Positions 1-10,093 of a DNA stretch of 64,000 nucleotides are shown one piece after another. Both the position numbers and the translations under genes were made by a program. The stretch comes from Paraglaciecola polaris LMG 21857 (GTDB lineage: Bacteria > Pseudomonadota > Gammaproteobacteria > Enterobacterales > Alteromonadaceae), in assembly GCF_000315055.1 (NCBI RefSeq), contig NZ_BAER01000024.1, positions 1 through 64,000 of the forward strand. Reading direction: 5' to 3'. The notes under the pieces were generated by a model that saw only the letters and a program-made list of their open reading frames with translations, ran no database searches and was not told the origin of the DNA. How positions within the stretch are numbered: position 1 is the first letter of the stretch; every line of letters starts with the position of its first letter.

Positions 1-484
1 TGCTGCCGTTAGCTTTAAGACGGGTTATCATTTTGATAAAACCGCTTTTATCTGCCTCCGGCAATATGGCCAGCGTAATACCACTAAAGTAAACGAGATC
101 GAAATGCGGCCAATTGGCTTGGCAATCATTTTTTTCTATAAGCTGCATAAGTTGTGTGGCGGCAGAATCTTTACGCCAGTAATCAAAGTGACGCTCGCCG
201 CTGGGATCGTTTTGGATCGCGTAGATACCCACATTGTTATCGGTTGAGGTAAGGGCCAACTGGCTATTAATACCTTGTTGTAACCAATGCTCTGTCATCA
301 GAGTGCTAAATGCGTCTTGGCCTACGCCGGTGAGAAAGTAGCAATCTAGGCTGTCCTCCCATCGTTTGGCATAGACCAGTGAATTGTAGGTATCACCCGC
401 GAAGGAGTGACTCAAGCCAGCATGCTCGTTCAGACTAAGCTCAAGCATGCATTCGCCTATCGCTAACAACGAAGGATTTGGCAT
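1..484 (-). CDS. kdgK: 2-keto-3-deoxygluconate kinase, PfkB family (C-terminus outside window)
   Basis: Phosphorylates 2-keto-3-deoxygluconate (KDG) to KDPG in the cytoplasm, the last dedicated step before KDPG aldolase. The reading frame is open from the ATG at 484 to the left edge, about 161 residues. The N-terminus [11 protein letters not shown], then [14 protein letters not shown] and [11 protein letters not shown], is typical of KdgK-type ribokinase-fold sugar kinases. The C-terminal part with the catalytic GAGD Asp is not in the window. The start lies 1 bp after the stop of the upstream transporter gene, so the two are probably co-transcribed. KDG is the end product of the AHG pathway encoded at 7821-12262, so the kinase fits the locus. 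Another PfkB sugar kinase specificity is possible but less likely. Confidence 0.88.
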   Translation of the reverse strand, partial: MPNPSLLAIGECMLELSLNEHAGLSHSFAGDTYNSLVYAKRWEDSLDCYFLTGVGQDAFSTLMTEHWLQQGINSQLALTSTDNNVGIYAIQNDPSGERHFDYWRKDSAATQLMQLIEKNDCQANWPHFDLVYFSGITLAILPEADKSGFIKMITRLKANGS

Positions 485-485
485 A

Positions 486-2087
486 TTAAGCAACGCTCGC
501 TTTGGTTTGTGGGCTATATAAATCCAGTTCAATTTCTTCAATGGTTTTGTTTTTGGTTTCTGGCATGATTTTGCACAAGATCACGAAACCAATCGCCCCG
601 CTAATGGCATAGAAAAGGAATATGTCACTGGCTCCCATATGACTCAACTGCCATGGGAAGAACTGCTGAACCAGATAGCTAACGATACTCGCCAGTAAAG
701 CAAACATCGGAATGGCCGTACCCCGAATGGCAATCGGGAATATCTCTGAAAATAACACCCACATCACGGGACCAATTGAGAAGTGAAACGCTGCTATATA
801 GCCCATCACCCCGATTAAAATCATATTCGCGTTCACATTAGTGGCCATTTGCATCAACTGACCCTCATGCCTTCTAAACTCTTCAAGACCAATCACGGAT
901 TGCAGCATATTTTTAAATTCGATATCTGATGAGAAGGCCGTGCTCACCATATTCGCCATGCCCAAGGTGTTATGTTCCCGCGTGAATGCGCTTATTTGTT
1001 CTGGCGATAGCATATAGGTGGCCTGGCTAAACGCGTAGTGGCACATAAATAAGCTGATGGTGCCGGCTGCAAGACCATAAATAACCAATGGCCTACGACC
1101 CAGACGGTCCACAAGCAGAACCGCCCCAATGGTAAAGACTACACTGACTAATCCGACGATCAGAGCTTGAAAGAATGCGGCGTTGGTGCCAAGACCGACT
1201 TGCTCAAATACAGTGGGAGCATAAAACATGATGGCGTTAATACCGGTAATTTGTTGCACCACACCCATGGTTAGGCCAATAAGCGCGGCCTTGCGCATTT
1301 TGCTGCCAAACATGGCTTTTAATGCTTCCATCGTGGACAAGGCATGTTTATCACCCAGCTCAACGCTGTGCTGAATTTGCGCTAATTCACGTTGTGCTTC
1401 TGCAGGGGATAAGAAACGCTGCAACACTAGGTTTGCTTGTTGAATATGGTTATTCATCACCAACCAGCGGGGGCTCTTAGGAATGAAAAATAATAAAATT
1501 AACCAGATAATAGCCGGTATGATCTCGATAGCGAGCATCCAGCGCCACGTATGGGTGTTTAACCCCATAGCAATAACCCAATCGGCATCCAGTTGTGAGG
1601 CTTGTAAGATAAGGTAGTTAGCGAAGTAAGCCGTCGATAGGCCAACAACGATGTTAATTTGTATCATGGCAACCAATTTCCCCCGTAGCTTGGGCGGGGC
1701 GATTTCGCCTATATACATGGCTGCAACTGACAACGAGGTAAAAGCTAAGCCGCCGACGAAGCGCGCCGTCACTAACATCTCAAAGGACACCGCTAAAACA
1801 GAGGCCACAGCAGACAAAATATACAAAAAAGCAATAATCAGTAAGGCTAAGCGCCGACCGTATTTATCGCAAATCATGCCTGTGATAAGCAGGGCAAACA
1901 GAACCCCAAAACCAGGAGCACTGACCACAGCACCAATTTGTAAGTCGGATAAGGAAAACTCTTCGGATATAAATCTTACAGTGCCTGAGATCAGTGCTGC
2001 ATCTAAGCCGAAAATGAAACCGCCAAATGCCACTACAATCGCACAGAAAAAAACATGCCTTACTTGATTATTCATTGATGTTCCCAT
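486..2087 (-). CDS. Sugar porter family MFS transporter
   Basis: Inner-membrane symporter of the sugar porter family, predicted to import an agar-derived monosaccharide or small oligosaccharide. Family signatures in order: [11 protein letters not shown] in helix 1, DKYGRR in the loop 2-3, LRGK after helix 4, SPRWLV after helix 6, [14 protein letters not shown] in helix 7, DRLGRRP in the loop 8-9, and [12 protein letters not shown] at the C-terminus. At 533 aa it is longer than usual (about 460-480). The excess is a loop of about 60 residues after the DRLGRRP helix (near residues 350-420). The second Met (2075) is an alternative start. It forms an operon with kdgK, and an operator-like palindrome lies 61 bp upstream. 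The substrate (galactose, AHG or neoagarobiose) cannot be read from sequence. Confidence 0.9.
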   Translation of the reverse strand: MGTSMNNQVRHVFFCAIVVAFGGFIFGLDAALISGTVRFISEEFSLSDLQIGAVVSAPGFGVLFALLITGMICDKYGRRLALLIIAFLYILSAVASVLAVSFEMLVTARFVGGLAFTSLSVAAMYIGEIAPPKLRGKLVAMIQINIVVGLSTAYFANYLILQASQLDADWVIAMGLNTHTWRWMLAIEIIPAIIWLILLFFIPKSPRWLVMNNHIQQANLVLQRFLSPAEAQRELAQIQHSVELGDKHALSTMEALKAMFGSKMRKAALIGLTMGVVQQITGINAIMFYAPTVFEQVGLGTNAAFFQALIVGLVSVVFTIGAVLLVDRLGRRPLVIYGLAAGTISLFMCHYAFSQATYMLSPEQISAFTREHNTLGMANMVSTAFSSDIEFKNMLQSVIGLEEFRRHEGQLMQMATNVNANMILIGVMGYIAAFHFSIGPVMWVLFSEIFPIAIRGTAIPMFALLASIVSYLVQQFFPWQLSHMGASDIFLFYAISGAIGFVILCKIMPETKNKTIEEIELDLYSPQTKASVA

Positions 2088-2147
2088 TTACGTCGAGTAG
2101 TGCACACTACTTATTTTACATTATCTTAATACTAACCCAATTATTGA

Positions 2148-2163
2148 TAATTGTTAACAATTA
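2148..2163. promoter_or_regulatory. Operator-like palindrome O1 before the MFS/kdgK operon
   Basis: Perfect 16-bp palindrome TAATTGTTAACAATTA, 61 bp before the transporter start. The core ATTGTTAACAAT recurs at 2334-2353 and 12304-12315 and, with changes, at 12354 and 13479. The GT..AC half-site layout suits a GntR-type repressor. The assignment to a regulator is inference. Confidence 0.6.
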
Positions 2164-2333
2164 ATTATCAGGTGAGAAATGACCGTTATCTTGAACAGCC
2201 TAGTTTTTATTGCATAAACCTTTGTATGCAACGCATTTTCTTGTGGTACTGGGTAATACGGGTACTTATCCAAATTGGCGCTCATCAATTAAACAACGGA
2301 TAATCGTATAACTTTCACATTATTATATGATAA

Positions 2334-2353
2334 TAAAATTGTTAACAATTTTA
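2334..2353. promoter_or_regulatory. Operator-like palindrome O2 before the GH50 agarase
   Basis: Perfect 20-bp palindrome TAAAATTGTTAACAATTTTA, 67 bp before the agarase ATG at 2420. It mirrors O1 across the divergent promoter region and holds the same 12-bp core. A further half-like ATTAACAATC follows at about 2355-2364. Confidence 0.62.
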
Positions 2354-2419
2354 CATTAACAATCTGCCATGTATAATGCAAAAATGTTAATTTTGTTAAT
2401 ATTCTTACGAGGAAAAATT

Positions 2420-3046
2420 ATGAATGTCAAAAAAACTGTGTTGTTCTGCGCCGTCATGGCTGCATTATCTGGCTGTAGCGCTAGTGGGTCGGATGATAAT
2501 ACCGATGTGGCAGTTGTTTCTCCTAATGATAAGCATATTAATACCCAAAGCGACGAGCAAGCCCTAGGACTGGAAACGATATTTGATGCATCACAAGCTG
2601 ACGCGCTACAAGACGTTAAGTGCACCAATGCAAGCGGTACCGTAAACAACGCATCAAATGCAGGCTTAACGGTCACTTTTCATGGTAAGAGCAATATTAA
2701 TAGTGCTGTGGATTTTGTGCCTAGGGTGCCATGGGATTGGAGCAAATTAAATGATTTTAATATCGCGTTTGATATCAGTAATCCTGGTGAGCACTCAGTG
2801 CAATTGTTCCTGAATATTTCTGATACAAATGGCGATACCTACACCCGATCGGTAAGCGTACCTGTGGGCGGACAAAAAACCTATTACGCCAAAATGGCGG
2901 GGCATGATCTGGCTAAATCTATTAGTGACTCAAAGAACGAATTTAACTTTACGTCTGGTCTGCGCTCGAATCCAGATACCTGGTCATCTGACGATATGCA
3001 GTTCATTTCATTGTGGGGCAAAAAAAACCTTAGCTCAGCGGTATAA
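2420..3046 (+). pseudogene. GH50 beta-agarase lipoprotein, N-terminal fragment (frameshifted)
   Basis: The 5' part of a broken GH50 agarase gene. The start ATG at 2420 has GAGG 7 bp upstream (2409-2412). The product begins with a lipoprotein signal (lipobox LSGC, Cys19), so the enzyme would be anchored in the outer or inner membrane. Residues about 45-205 form a beta-rich, CBM-like N-terminal domain of the kind that precedes the GH50 catalytic domain. The frame ends at a TAA (3044-3046) right after WGKKNL. Adding one base next to 3030/3031 gives WGKKNLxLSGISKISLSIQNN and joins smoothly to the downstream frame. The whole gene (2420-4806) would then encode about 795 aa, the usual GH50 size. One-base deletion or sequencing error cannot be told apart here. 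Confidence 0.85.
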
Positions 3047-3111
3047 GTAAAATATCCCTTAGCATACAGAACAATTTATTTGATAAAAAGGTCACCATTA
3101 ATAACATTCGT

Positions 3112-4806
3112 TTGCGCAAAAACCCGCCTATGGATACCCAGTATCTTACTGGGGTAGTGGATAAATTTGGTCAAAATGCCAAACGCGAATTTGTCGGTAA
3201 AGTGCACTCGTTAGATGAATTACATAAGGTGCGCGATCAGGAGCTCGCTGAGCTAGATGGAAAATGGAACGCGGCGCGTTCTAAATGGGGCGGTTGGCTG
3301 AACGGCCCTAAACTTGAAGGAACCGGGCATTTTAGAACGGCTAAATATAAGGGGAAATGGAGCTTGGTTGACCCAGATGGATACCTGTATTTTGCCACCG
3401 GACTCGATATTATTCGGTTAGCAAACTCATCTACTATGACAGGCTATGATTACCCTGCATCCGCGTTGGCGAAAGCGGACAATGCGGATGTCACTCCCGC
3501 TGATTCACAAGGTCTTAACCGTGTTGATGACAGTGCCGTGCCGTTACGCTTTGTGGCATCCAAGCTGAGAAAAGACTTGTTTACTTGGTTGCCCGAATAT
3601 GACGAACCTTTGGGAAAACATTATGGATATCGCACCGGAGTGCATTCAGGCCCGCTAAAACAAGGTGAAACCTACAGTTTTTATTCGGCTAATTTGGATC
3701 GTAAATACAGTGAGCTTGCTCCTGATTATATGCAGAAGTGGCATGACGTTACCTTGCAGCGTATGCGCAACTGGGGATTCACTTCACTCGGAAATTGGAC
3801 CGATCCGGCGTTTTACGATAATCAACAAGTACCATTTTTTGCTAATGGCTGGATCATCGGCGACTTTAAAACCGTTTCCAGCGGCGACGATTTTTGGGGC
3901 AACATGCCAGATGTATTCGATCCTAAATTTAAAGAGCGTGCATTGCAGACCGTTAGCGTGATCGCACAAGAAGTCAAAAATACCCCTTGGTGCGTCGGTA
4001 TTTTTATTGATAACGAAAAAAGTTTCGGACGTAGCGAAACGCCTCAGTCGCGGTACGGCATTGTATTCAACACCCTTAAACGTGATGGGCATGAGGTACC
4101 CACTAAAGCCGCTTTTACCAAGATGATGAAAAATAAGTATCACAGCATAGAGGCTTTGAATTCTGCGTGGGGTAAAGATATTGCTTCTTGGAATGTCTTT
4201 GATAAAGGCATGGATTCAACATTATCGCCGGATCCCAAATCTGCTGACAAACAGCTAGAGGATTACAGTGATATGTTATACGCCTATGCTGATAAATATT
4301 ACGCAACGGTTGATAACGCATTGCAAACCTACTTACCGGATCATCTCTATCTAGGTTCACGTTTCGCTGATTGGGGCATGCCCATGGAAGTGGCAAAAGC
4401 CGCGACAAAATATGTCGATGTAATGAGCTATAACATCTACAAAGAAGGATTACACCCCAAAGGTTGGGAATTCTTAGCGGATTTTGATATGCCATCTATT
4501 GTAGGCGAATTCCACATTGGCGCCACTGATAGCGGGTTATTTCATCCGGGTTTGGTACACGCGGCCACCCAACAAGACCGGGCTGATATGTATCAAGACT
4601 ATATGCATACTATTATTGATAGCCCATATTTCATCGGAGCGCATTGGTTCCAGTATATGGACTCGCCAATTACCGGACGTGCTTATGACGGTGAAAACTA
4701 CAATGTAGGGTTCGTGAATGTAACTGACACACCTTATGCCCCCATGGTTAAGGCCGCAAAAGCGTTACATCAAAATATGTACCAACGCCGTTTTAACGCC
4801 CAGTAG
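3112..4806 (+). pseudogene. GH50 beta-agarase, catalytic-domain fragment (3' part of the frameshifted gene)
   Basis: Holds the (beta/alpha)8 catalytic domain of a GH50 beta-agarase, which cuts beta-1,4 bonds of agarose or neoagaro-oligosaccharides and often releases neoagarobiose. Two carboxylates lie in family motifs: Glu302 (counted from 3112) in GIFIDNEKSFG, the likely acid/base, and Glu466 in SIVGEFHIGA, the likely nucleophile. The C-terminal HWFQYMDSPITGRAYDGENYNVGFVN also fits the family. The frame is open upstream to a TAG at 3031-3033. TTG 3112 and ATG 3130 are only nominal starts, with no clear ribosome binding site, so it most likely was read from 2420 in the intact gene. No stop is found in 560 codons, so the lesion is recent or an artefact. 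If translated alone it would lack signal and CBM-like domain. Confidence 0.88.
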
Positions 4807-5406
4807 CGATTCTTTATTGTATGCAGCGCTATTTTCTTAGCGCTGCAGCTCCTATATCGATAATCATCAACCCCCTGATTTCCGTGTTTATCGATTCGTT
4901 GAATAGCGCAAGCGTAAATTAACCTTGAATAAGTCTGTTAACATATTTGGTTGATAGCGCAGCCAAACATGTTGTTTCCCCTAAGCGGTACGGCGTTATA
5001 ACGCACATCTAAGCGCATTTGTACTGCGCGCTTAACGATCTTTTCATTATCGTTTTTCAATCATAAAATCGACTGCATACCATCCATTAAGCTGCACATT
5101 GCTAAGACATTTAAATGATTCTGCGAATTTCAGTGGCAGAATAACAAATAGTAAAATTGAGTACCCGCTCAGGTATTGACTGCCAACGCCCCATTGTCGT
5201 CTGTGTTTAAAGCGCATCGAGTGGGTTAAAGAGTATGATATTATTTTGCAAATTTGATTTTTCATTGCTCATTTATATGGCGCTGCCACTAGGTTTTGTA
5301 GCGCGTTGGCCTAGCGAGCAAAGGTGATTTTAGCGTGCAGCTTAGACAATGCAGGCATAACGAACAGCAACGTTTAAGACGATATCTACAACAGGAATAA
5401 CAGATT
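4807..5406. other. Intergenic region with an inverted repeat
   Basis: A 600-bp gap between the agarase and the PLP enzyme. At 4822-4847 a perfect 10-bp inverted repeat (TGCAGCGCTA, 6-nt loop) could end agarase transcription, but it lacks a T run. A 72-codon minus-strand frame at 5047-5265 has no recognisable relatives and no good ribosome binding site, so it is not called. I see nothing else in it. Confidence 0.5.
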
Positions 5407-6708
5407 ATGGCGAACGATAGAAACTACAAAAAAAGCAAAATCGGTGATCACGTACTTAAGCCTGAAACCATGATGATGTCCTATGGTTATGACCCACAAT
5501 TGTCTGAAGGTTCGGTTAAACCGCCGGTTTTTCTAACGTCGACATTTGCCTACCAGACACCGGAAGAGGGCGAAGAATTCTTCCACATTATGGCTGGGCG
5601 TAAGCCCGCACCACAAGGCAGTGTGGGTGGCCTGATCTACAGTCGCTTTAACCATCCCAACGTAGAAATTGTTGAAGACCGCCTATCTCTGTTCGAAGGC
5701 GCTGAATGTTCAATCGTTTGCTCCAGCGGCATGGGGGCTATCAGTGCTATACTGCTGGCTTATCTGCGCCCTGGTGATGTGATTGTGCAAAGTGCACCTC
5801 TTTATGGCGGCACAGAAACCTTGATCCGTAAATTTCTTCCCGAATTCAACATCGAAACTGGCGAATTCCACGACGGTCTGGACGAGTCGGGGATGCTTAC
5901 CTCACTACGAGCTGCTGGTAAAAAAGGCCGCGTCGCCATGGTGTTTATTGAATCACCGGCCAACCCAACAAACTCCCTTGTCGATTTCGAAGCACTCAAC
6001 CGGGTGTTAGATATTATCGAAACTGAGACAGGCCACCGGCCAATCAGTGTTTGCGACAACACGCTTATGGGGCCGGTTTTCCAACAAGTCGTGCCCCAAG
6101 GCATTGATATGGCTATGTATTCGCTGACTAAATACGTTGGTGGTCACAGCGATCTCGTTGCTGGCGCCGTTTGCGGTAGCCGTGAAATGTTGCGCCCCGT
6201 TCGCGCAACTCGTGGCGCGCTCGGCTTGAATCTTGACCCGCATACGAGCTGGATGATTTCCCGCTCACTGGAAACCTTGAGCATCCGCATGGAACGCGCC
6301 GCCGACAGCGGCCGTAAAGTGGCACAATGGATCGCGGATAATGGCTACATTGCAGCAAAAATCCTCCATCCTGAATTTATCCAAGATATAGCCTACCAAG
6401 CTGTGTATAAGCGCCAATGCTCAGGGCCGAGTTCGACCTTCTCATTTGTGCTGGACGTGTCAAAATCAAGCGCCTTTCGCTTGATCAACAATCTGTCTAT
6501 TTTTAAATCTGCCGTCAGTCTGGGTGGCAGTGAAAGTCTTATCTGCCACCCAGGCAGCACCACACATTCGGGGGTGTCTACGGAGTTACGCGATAAATTC
6601 GGTATTACTGACGGCCTTATCCGCCTATCAATCGGTCTTGAGCACCCTGATGATCTTATCGCCGATCTCGATAATGCTTTCGAGGTGACTTTCAAGCAGA
6701 AAAAATAG
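5407..6708 (+). CDS. Cystathionine gamma-synthase family PLP enzyme (methionine gamma-lyase-like)
   Basis: Fold-type I PLP enzyme of the Cys/Met metabolism family, acting on sulfur amino acids in the cytoplasm. Lys242 in SLTKYVGGHSDLVAGAV is the Schiff-base lysine. Upstream are the PLP-phosphate motif SSGMGAISA, the substrate-side LYGGTE, and ESPANPTNSLVD with a PANPT motif. The C-terminal part has SLGGSESLICHPGSTTHSG. The 433-aa length is slightly above the usual 390-430. Family members do gamma-synthase, gamma-lyase or beta-lyase chemistry, and sequence alone does not decide which; methionine gamma-lyase-like activity is my best guess. The ATG has CAGGA about 10 bp upstream. It sits alone between two parts of the agar locus and has no obvious role there. 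Confidence 0.85.
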   Translation: MANDRNYKKSKIGDHVLKPETMMMSYGYDPQLSEGSVKPPVFLTSTFAYQTPEEGEEFFHIMAGRKPAPQGSVGGLIYSRFNHPNVEIVEDRLSLFEGAECSIVCSSGMGAISAILLAYLRPGDVIVQSAPLYGGTETLIRKFLPEFNIETGEFHDGLDESGMLTSLRAAGKKGRVAMVFIESPANPTNSLVDFEALNRVLDIIETETGHRPISVCDNTLMGPVFQQVVPQGIDMAMYSLTKYVGGHSDLVAGAVCGSREMLRPVRATRGALGLNLDPHTSWMISRSLETLSIRMERAADSGRKVAQWIADNGYIAAKILHPEFIQDIAYQAVYKRQCSGPSSTFSFVLDVSKSSAFRLINNLSIFKSAVSLGGSESLICHPGSTTHSGVSTELRDKFGITDGLIRLSIGLEHPDDLIADLDNAFEVTFKQKK

Positions 6709-6710
6709 GC

Positions 6711-6737
6711 TTAGCAGCCCGCAATGCAGGCTGCTAA
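6711..6737 (+). other. Inverted repeat after the PLP enzyme gene
   Basis: A perfect 9-bp stem (TTAGCAGCC / GGCTGCTAA) with a 9-nt loop starts 2 bp after the stop codon. It may end or stabilise the transcript, but no T run follows, so it is not a standard intrinsic terminator. Confidence 0.45.
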
Positions 6738-6880
6738 TGGCGATAGGGGCTTTACCGTCCGGTTTGAACATGACTGGAGTCATAATTCAGCACGGGGTTA
6801 TGGATTTGCTTATAAAACCGTCAGCCCTGTGATGATACTTATTTTGCAGATAGGGCCTGCGCATCATGCCGGGTCTTTGA
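6738..6880 (-). pseudogene. Decayed aldehyde dehydrogenase fragment
   Basis: A minus-strand remnant homologous to the intact aldehyde dehydrogenase gene at 7821-9284, around that protein's residues 218-263. The first 43 aligned bases (6740-6782 against about 8500-8542) differ at about ten positions by eye. Fragments such as IMTPVM and GKAPI are still readable, matching [15 protein letters not shown] of the intact gene. A gap of about 2 nt, a TGA and a larger deletion interrupt it. No more of the gene is recognisable on either side. It is non-coding today. It may be a relic of a tandem copy or of an older arrangement of the locus. Confidence 0.7.
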
Positions 6881-7105
6881 CTGCGCCCTTGTATAAACAA
6901 CAATCTCGAAAACATCGTACAGCATTGATTTTTACTGCATTTTTCATATTCATTTTGTAATTAATTCATATACCTATGTATATTTCCGTGGGTCCCATTG
7001 CAATTATGATCCCGATATAATTTACAATTATAACGATTGCACAGTATCGGGTTCATCTAAAGCCTATACGTAATAATATGGATTGTGGGATTTAGAAGAA
7101 TGATT

Positions 7106-7633
7106 ATGGACAAGCCTTCTAAGCGAGGTGCGCAAAGTGGATTTACCTTAATTGAATTAATTATTGTCATTGTTATTCTTGGAGTATTAGCGGTGACTGC
7201 GGCGCCACGATTTCTCAATTTGAACAGTGACGCTCATATTGCAGTCTTAGAAGCGATGGGCGGCGCAATTAAGTCATCTGGAACTTTGGTGTATGCCAAG
7301 TCAGCCATTCAAGGACAGAGTAATTTTGTGGTTGGCAACGTTGATTTGGACGGTGATGGCACATCGGATATTGAAACAAAATACGGATACCCAAGTGGCT
7401 CTCGCCGCAATGGTATTTCAAAAGCCATGAGTGATTCTTTTGCGACGGATTGGATATGGTCTACTAACTATACAGAAAGCGTATTTTATCTGACCTTGGC
7501 ATCATTTACGCACACGTCCGGAGCATACGTTAATCAAGTGCCTATTGTCGCTTCAAACTGCTATTTAGTATACAACACAGCTGACAGTGTTGGTTCATCA
7601 CCTTCTATTGAATACTTCACCTCAGGTTGTTAA
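7106..7633 (+). CDS. Type IV pilin-like protein (MshA-like prepilin)
   Basis: Small secreted or surface protein with a class III signal: a short basic leader, then the prepilin peptidase site G|FTLIELIIVIVILGVLAVTAAPRFLNL, with Glu at +5 and the hydrophobic N-terminal helix used for assembly. About 175 aa, like MSHA-type pilins. The rest carries DLDGDGTSDIETKYG, an acidic loop with a calcium-binding look, and two Cys near the C-terminus (NCYLVY...TSGC) that may form a disulfide loop. Start options are GTG 7085, ATG 7100 and ATG 7106; I chose 7106 for the shortest leader and AGAAG spacing. No pilus assembly genes are near, so it is an orphan whose machinery lies elsewhere. Confidence 0.82.
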   Translation: MDKPSKRGAQSGFTLIELIIVIVILGVLAVTAAPRFLNLNSDAHIAVLEAMGGAIKSSGTLVYAKSAIQGQSNFVVGNVDLDGDGTSDIETKYGYPSGSRRNGISKAMSDSFATDWIWSTNYTESVFYLTLASFTHTSGAYVNQVPIVASNCYLVYNTADSVGSSPSIEYFTSGC

Positions 7634-7739
7634 CACCATCGTATTTATGTCCCAGAAGCAAGCGTAGTAAGGGCACTCAAGTCGTGAGTTTAGTGAAATA
7701 AGCAATTCCTTCGGGCAGGAGAAGCGCTAATAGAATATA

Positions 7740-7767
7740 AAAAGGGTAAACCTAGGTTTACCCTTTT
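7740..7767. terminator. Bidirectional intrinsic terminator
   Basis: Perfect 28-bp palindrome centred on CCTAGG, with A4GGGTAAA and TTTACCCT4 arms, between the convergent pilin and aldehyde dehydrogenase genes. T runs on both strands suit termination in both directions. Confidence 0.85.
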
Positions 7768-7820
7768 ATTGTGTAGGACACGGACAGCAATGTTTTGCTC
7801 TTGTTATATTATTTTTATGC

Positions 7821-9284
7821 TTAGCCTTCGTTGATGTAAACAGTTTTCTTTTCGAGATATTGCTCGAGGCCAAACTTGCCATCTTCACCACCAAATCCGC
7901 TCTGTTTCCAACCATTATGGAAACCCTGATGCTGCTCACCCATACCGCGATTGATATACACTTCACCCACTTCCAAATCACTAATGGCTTGATTGATGTT
8001 GGCAAAGCTTTGTGTGTGAACGTAAGCACTTAACCCGTAGATACTGTCATTACAGAATTCAATGGCTTGTTGCATGCTACTGACTTTTATCACTGGTAGA
8101 ATAGGGCCAAAGGTTTCTTCATGTACCACGATATTGTCTTGACTCACATCCACTAACACTGTGGGTTCGTACCAACATCCGCCTTCAAATCCTTCTACGG
8201 TTGCAGTTTTGCCGCCGGTGGCAAGGGTTGCGCCTTGCTTGAGACTCTCTTGTACTATGTGATCAATATTGTTGATTTCGCGTTGATTGCACTTAGGGCC
8301 CATCTGCGTGTCGGCCGCCATTGGATCACCTACTTTTAAGCTTTTAACCAAAGGCAAGAATTTTTCCATAAACTGGTCGTAAATTCCTTCATGCACATAT
8401 AAACGCTCAACACAGGTGCAGACTTGACCACAGTTTGCAAAACGTCCCCAAAGGGCGTCTTCGGCTGCTTTATCCAGATCCGCATCATCCATAACGACCA
8501 TAGGGGCCTTGCCACCCAATTCGAGCATGACTGGGGTCATATATTCCGCGCTGGTTTTATAGATTTGCTTACCCGCAACCGTCGAGCCGGTCATGGTAAT
8601 CATTTTAGTGATGGGGTTTTCGCACAGTGCTTGACCTACCACTGAACCACTACCATTAATCACATTTAGTACGCCTGGTGGAATACCTGCTTCGTTGGCC
8701 AAACGGCCAAGTTCTGTGGTGGCCAGTGGTGTTTCTTGGGTGGGTTTGAGTACCATAGTATTGCCGGTAATCAAAGCCGGGCCAATTTTACGACCCGCCA
8801 GGGCTAAGGGGAAATTCCACGCGGTAATACCCACTACAACGCCTCTGGGTACTTTATGGATATAGATTTTTTCGTCTAGGTTATCTGAGGGCAGAATATC
8901 GCCTTCGATCGTTAAGGCATTGTCACAGGCATAGTCTATAAAGGTCGCAGTGACATCCACTTCCATTTCAGCCACAGAAAGCAGCTTGCCTTGTTCGGCG
9001 ACTAACATAGGTGCCAAAATATGCTTGTTGTCACGGATCTTATTGGCAAAGGTCCGCAAAATAGTCTGACGAGTACGAGCGGTTAATTTTGCCCAGGATT
9101 TTTGCGCCTTATTGGCGACTTCTAGAGCGTGCTGAGCGTCTTGCTCACAGCCCTGTGGAATTTCACCAATGACTTTGCCAGTGGATGGACTAAGCACTTC
9201 AATAACACCCTGGGCTTTTGAGGCAACATACTGTCCGCCAATGAAGTTAACATTGTTGTTAAAATTAAAATCTTGAATACTCAT
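7821..9284 (-). CDS. AldA-like aldehyde dehydrogenase, probable 3,6-anhydro-L-galactose dehydrogenase
   Basis: NAD(P)-dependent oxidation of an aldehyde to an acid. In this context the likely substrate is 3,6-anhydro-L-galactose, giving 3,6-anhydro-L-galactonate, the first step of AHG breakdown. The 487 aa show a full [33 protein letters not shown] for cofactor binding, the general base Glu255 in LELGGKAP, and the catalytic Cys289 in [24 protein letters not shown] and the end [31 protein letters not shown] closely follow E. coli AldA (lactaldehyde dehydrogenase), the family to which known AHG dehydrogenases belong. It is the last gene of a four-gene operon, 5 bp after the reductase gene. Lactaldehyde or glycolaldehyde remain alternative substrates. 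Confidence 0.88.
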   Translation of the reverse strand: MSIQDFNFNNNVNFIGGQYVASKAQGVIEVLSPSTGKVIGEIPQGCEQDAQHALEVANKAQKSWAKLTARTRQTILRTFANKIRDNKHILAPMLVAEQGKLLSVAEMEVDVTATFIDYACDNALTIEGDILPSDNLDEKIYIHKVPRGVVVGITAWNFPLALAGRKIGPALITGNTMVLKPTQETPLATTELGRLANEAGIPPGVLNVINGSGSVVGQALCENPITKMITMTGSTVAGKQIYKTSAEYMTPVMLELGGKAPMVVMDDADLDKAAEDALWGRFANCGQVCTCVERLYVHEGIYDQFMEKFLPLVKSLKVGDPMAADTQMGPKCNQREINNIDHIVQESLKQGATLATGGKTATVEGFEGGCWYEPTVLVDVSQDNIVVHEETFGPILPVIKVSSMQQAIEFCNDSIYGLSAYVHTQSFANINQAISDLEVGEVYINRGMGEQHQGFHNGWKQSGFGGEDGKFGLEQYLEKKTVYINEG

Positions 9285-9289
9285 TGAGA

Positions 9290-10054
9290 TTATCTCCCCA
9301 TCCAGCCGCCATCGACCAATAAAATCGCGCCATTTACGTAACTTGCTGCTTCAGACGCTAGGAACACCGCTGGACCTTTGAAATCTTCTGGTGTACCCCA
9401 ACGACCTTGTGGAATGCGTCCCAATATAGCAGCAGAACGCTCGGCGTCGTTACGCAATGCTTCCGTATTGTCGGTATCAATATAACCTGGTGCTATGGCA
9501 TTCACATTTACACCTTTGCCAGCCCATTCGTTGGACAGTGCCATGACCAGTTGACCAATAGCGCCTTTACTTGCTGCGTAACCAGGTACGGTTATGCCAC
9601 CTTGGAACGTCAGTAGCGATGCCGTGAAAATGACTTTACCGGCACCGCGGGCTACCATTTCCTTGCCAATCTCTCGGCTTAGAATAAATTGTGAATTCAA
9701 GTTAACGTCAATGACCTTGTCCCATAGATCATCGCCATGCTCTGCGGCTGGCGCACGTAATATTGTGCCAGCATTGTTCACCAGAATGTCAATTTTCGGA
9801 AAATCAGCTTTTACCGCTTGAATAAAAGCATACAAAGCGTCGCGGTCAGAAAAGTCGCACTGGTAGCCGGTAAAGTTACGACCTAATGCCGTTACTTCTT
9901 TTTCTACGTCCGAGCCTTGTGATTCTAAGCTTGCGGAGACACCAATAATATCGGCGCCTGCTTCGGCTAAACCTAATGCAATGCCTTTACCTATTCCACG
10001 TTTACAGCCGGTAACTAAAGCTAATTTGCCTTCTAAACTAAACTTTTCTAACAT
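9290..10054 (-). CDS. KduD-like SDR, probable 2,5-diketo-3-deoxy acid reductase forming KDG
   Basis: Classical short-chain dehydrogenase of 254 aa. It has the cofactor motif TGCKRGIG (residues 15-22), NNAG at 93-96, and the catalytic Ser146, Tyr159 and Lys163 in YAASK. The [14 protein letters not shown] and [23 protein letters not shown] segments are typical of KduD (2-deoxy-D-gluconate 3-dehydrogenase). KduD in pectin breakdown reduces 2,5-diketo-3-deoxygluconate to KDG. The same diketo acid arises in the published AHG pathway when 2-keto-3-deoxy-L-galactonate is oxidised at C5, so this enzyme probably makes KDG for the kinase at 1-484. It lies between the zinc dehydrogenase and aldehyde dehydrogenase genes on the same strand. 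Confidence 0.87.
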   Translation of the reverse strand: MLEKFSLEGKLALVTGCKRGIGKGIALGLAEAGADIIGVSASLESQGSDVEKEVTALGRNFTGYQCDFSDRDALYAFIQAVKADFPKIDILVNNAGTILRAPAAEHGDDLWDKVIDVNLNSQFILSREIGKEMVARGAGKVIFTASLLTFQGGITVPGYAASKGAIGQLVMALSNEWAGKGVNVNAIAPGYIDTDNTEALRNDAERSAAILGRIPQGRWGTPEDFKGPAVFLASEAASYVNGAILLVDGGWMGR

Positions 10055-10093
10055 ATCAATTCTTTCCTCATAATCAATCGTGGCTAACGGTAA

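Noticed and set aside
3019-3033. Programmed -1 frameshifting at the A-run slippery site (A AAA AAC) in the GH50 gene
   Set aside because: A -1 slip there would read CCT then the TAG at 3031-3033, so it would not reach the downstream frame. A one-base loss after the run fits better.
5047-5265. 72-codon minus-strand frame between agarase and PLP enzyme
   Set aside because: No recognisable family, no convincing ribosome binding site, composition like the surrounding intergenic DNA.
6724-6960. Plus-strand frame over the dehydrogenase relic
   Set aside because: It is the antisense of the relic and resembles the antisense frame at 8424-8645 over the intact gene, which shows homology of the DNA rather than a gene.
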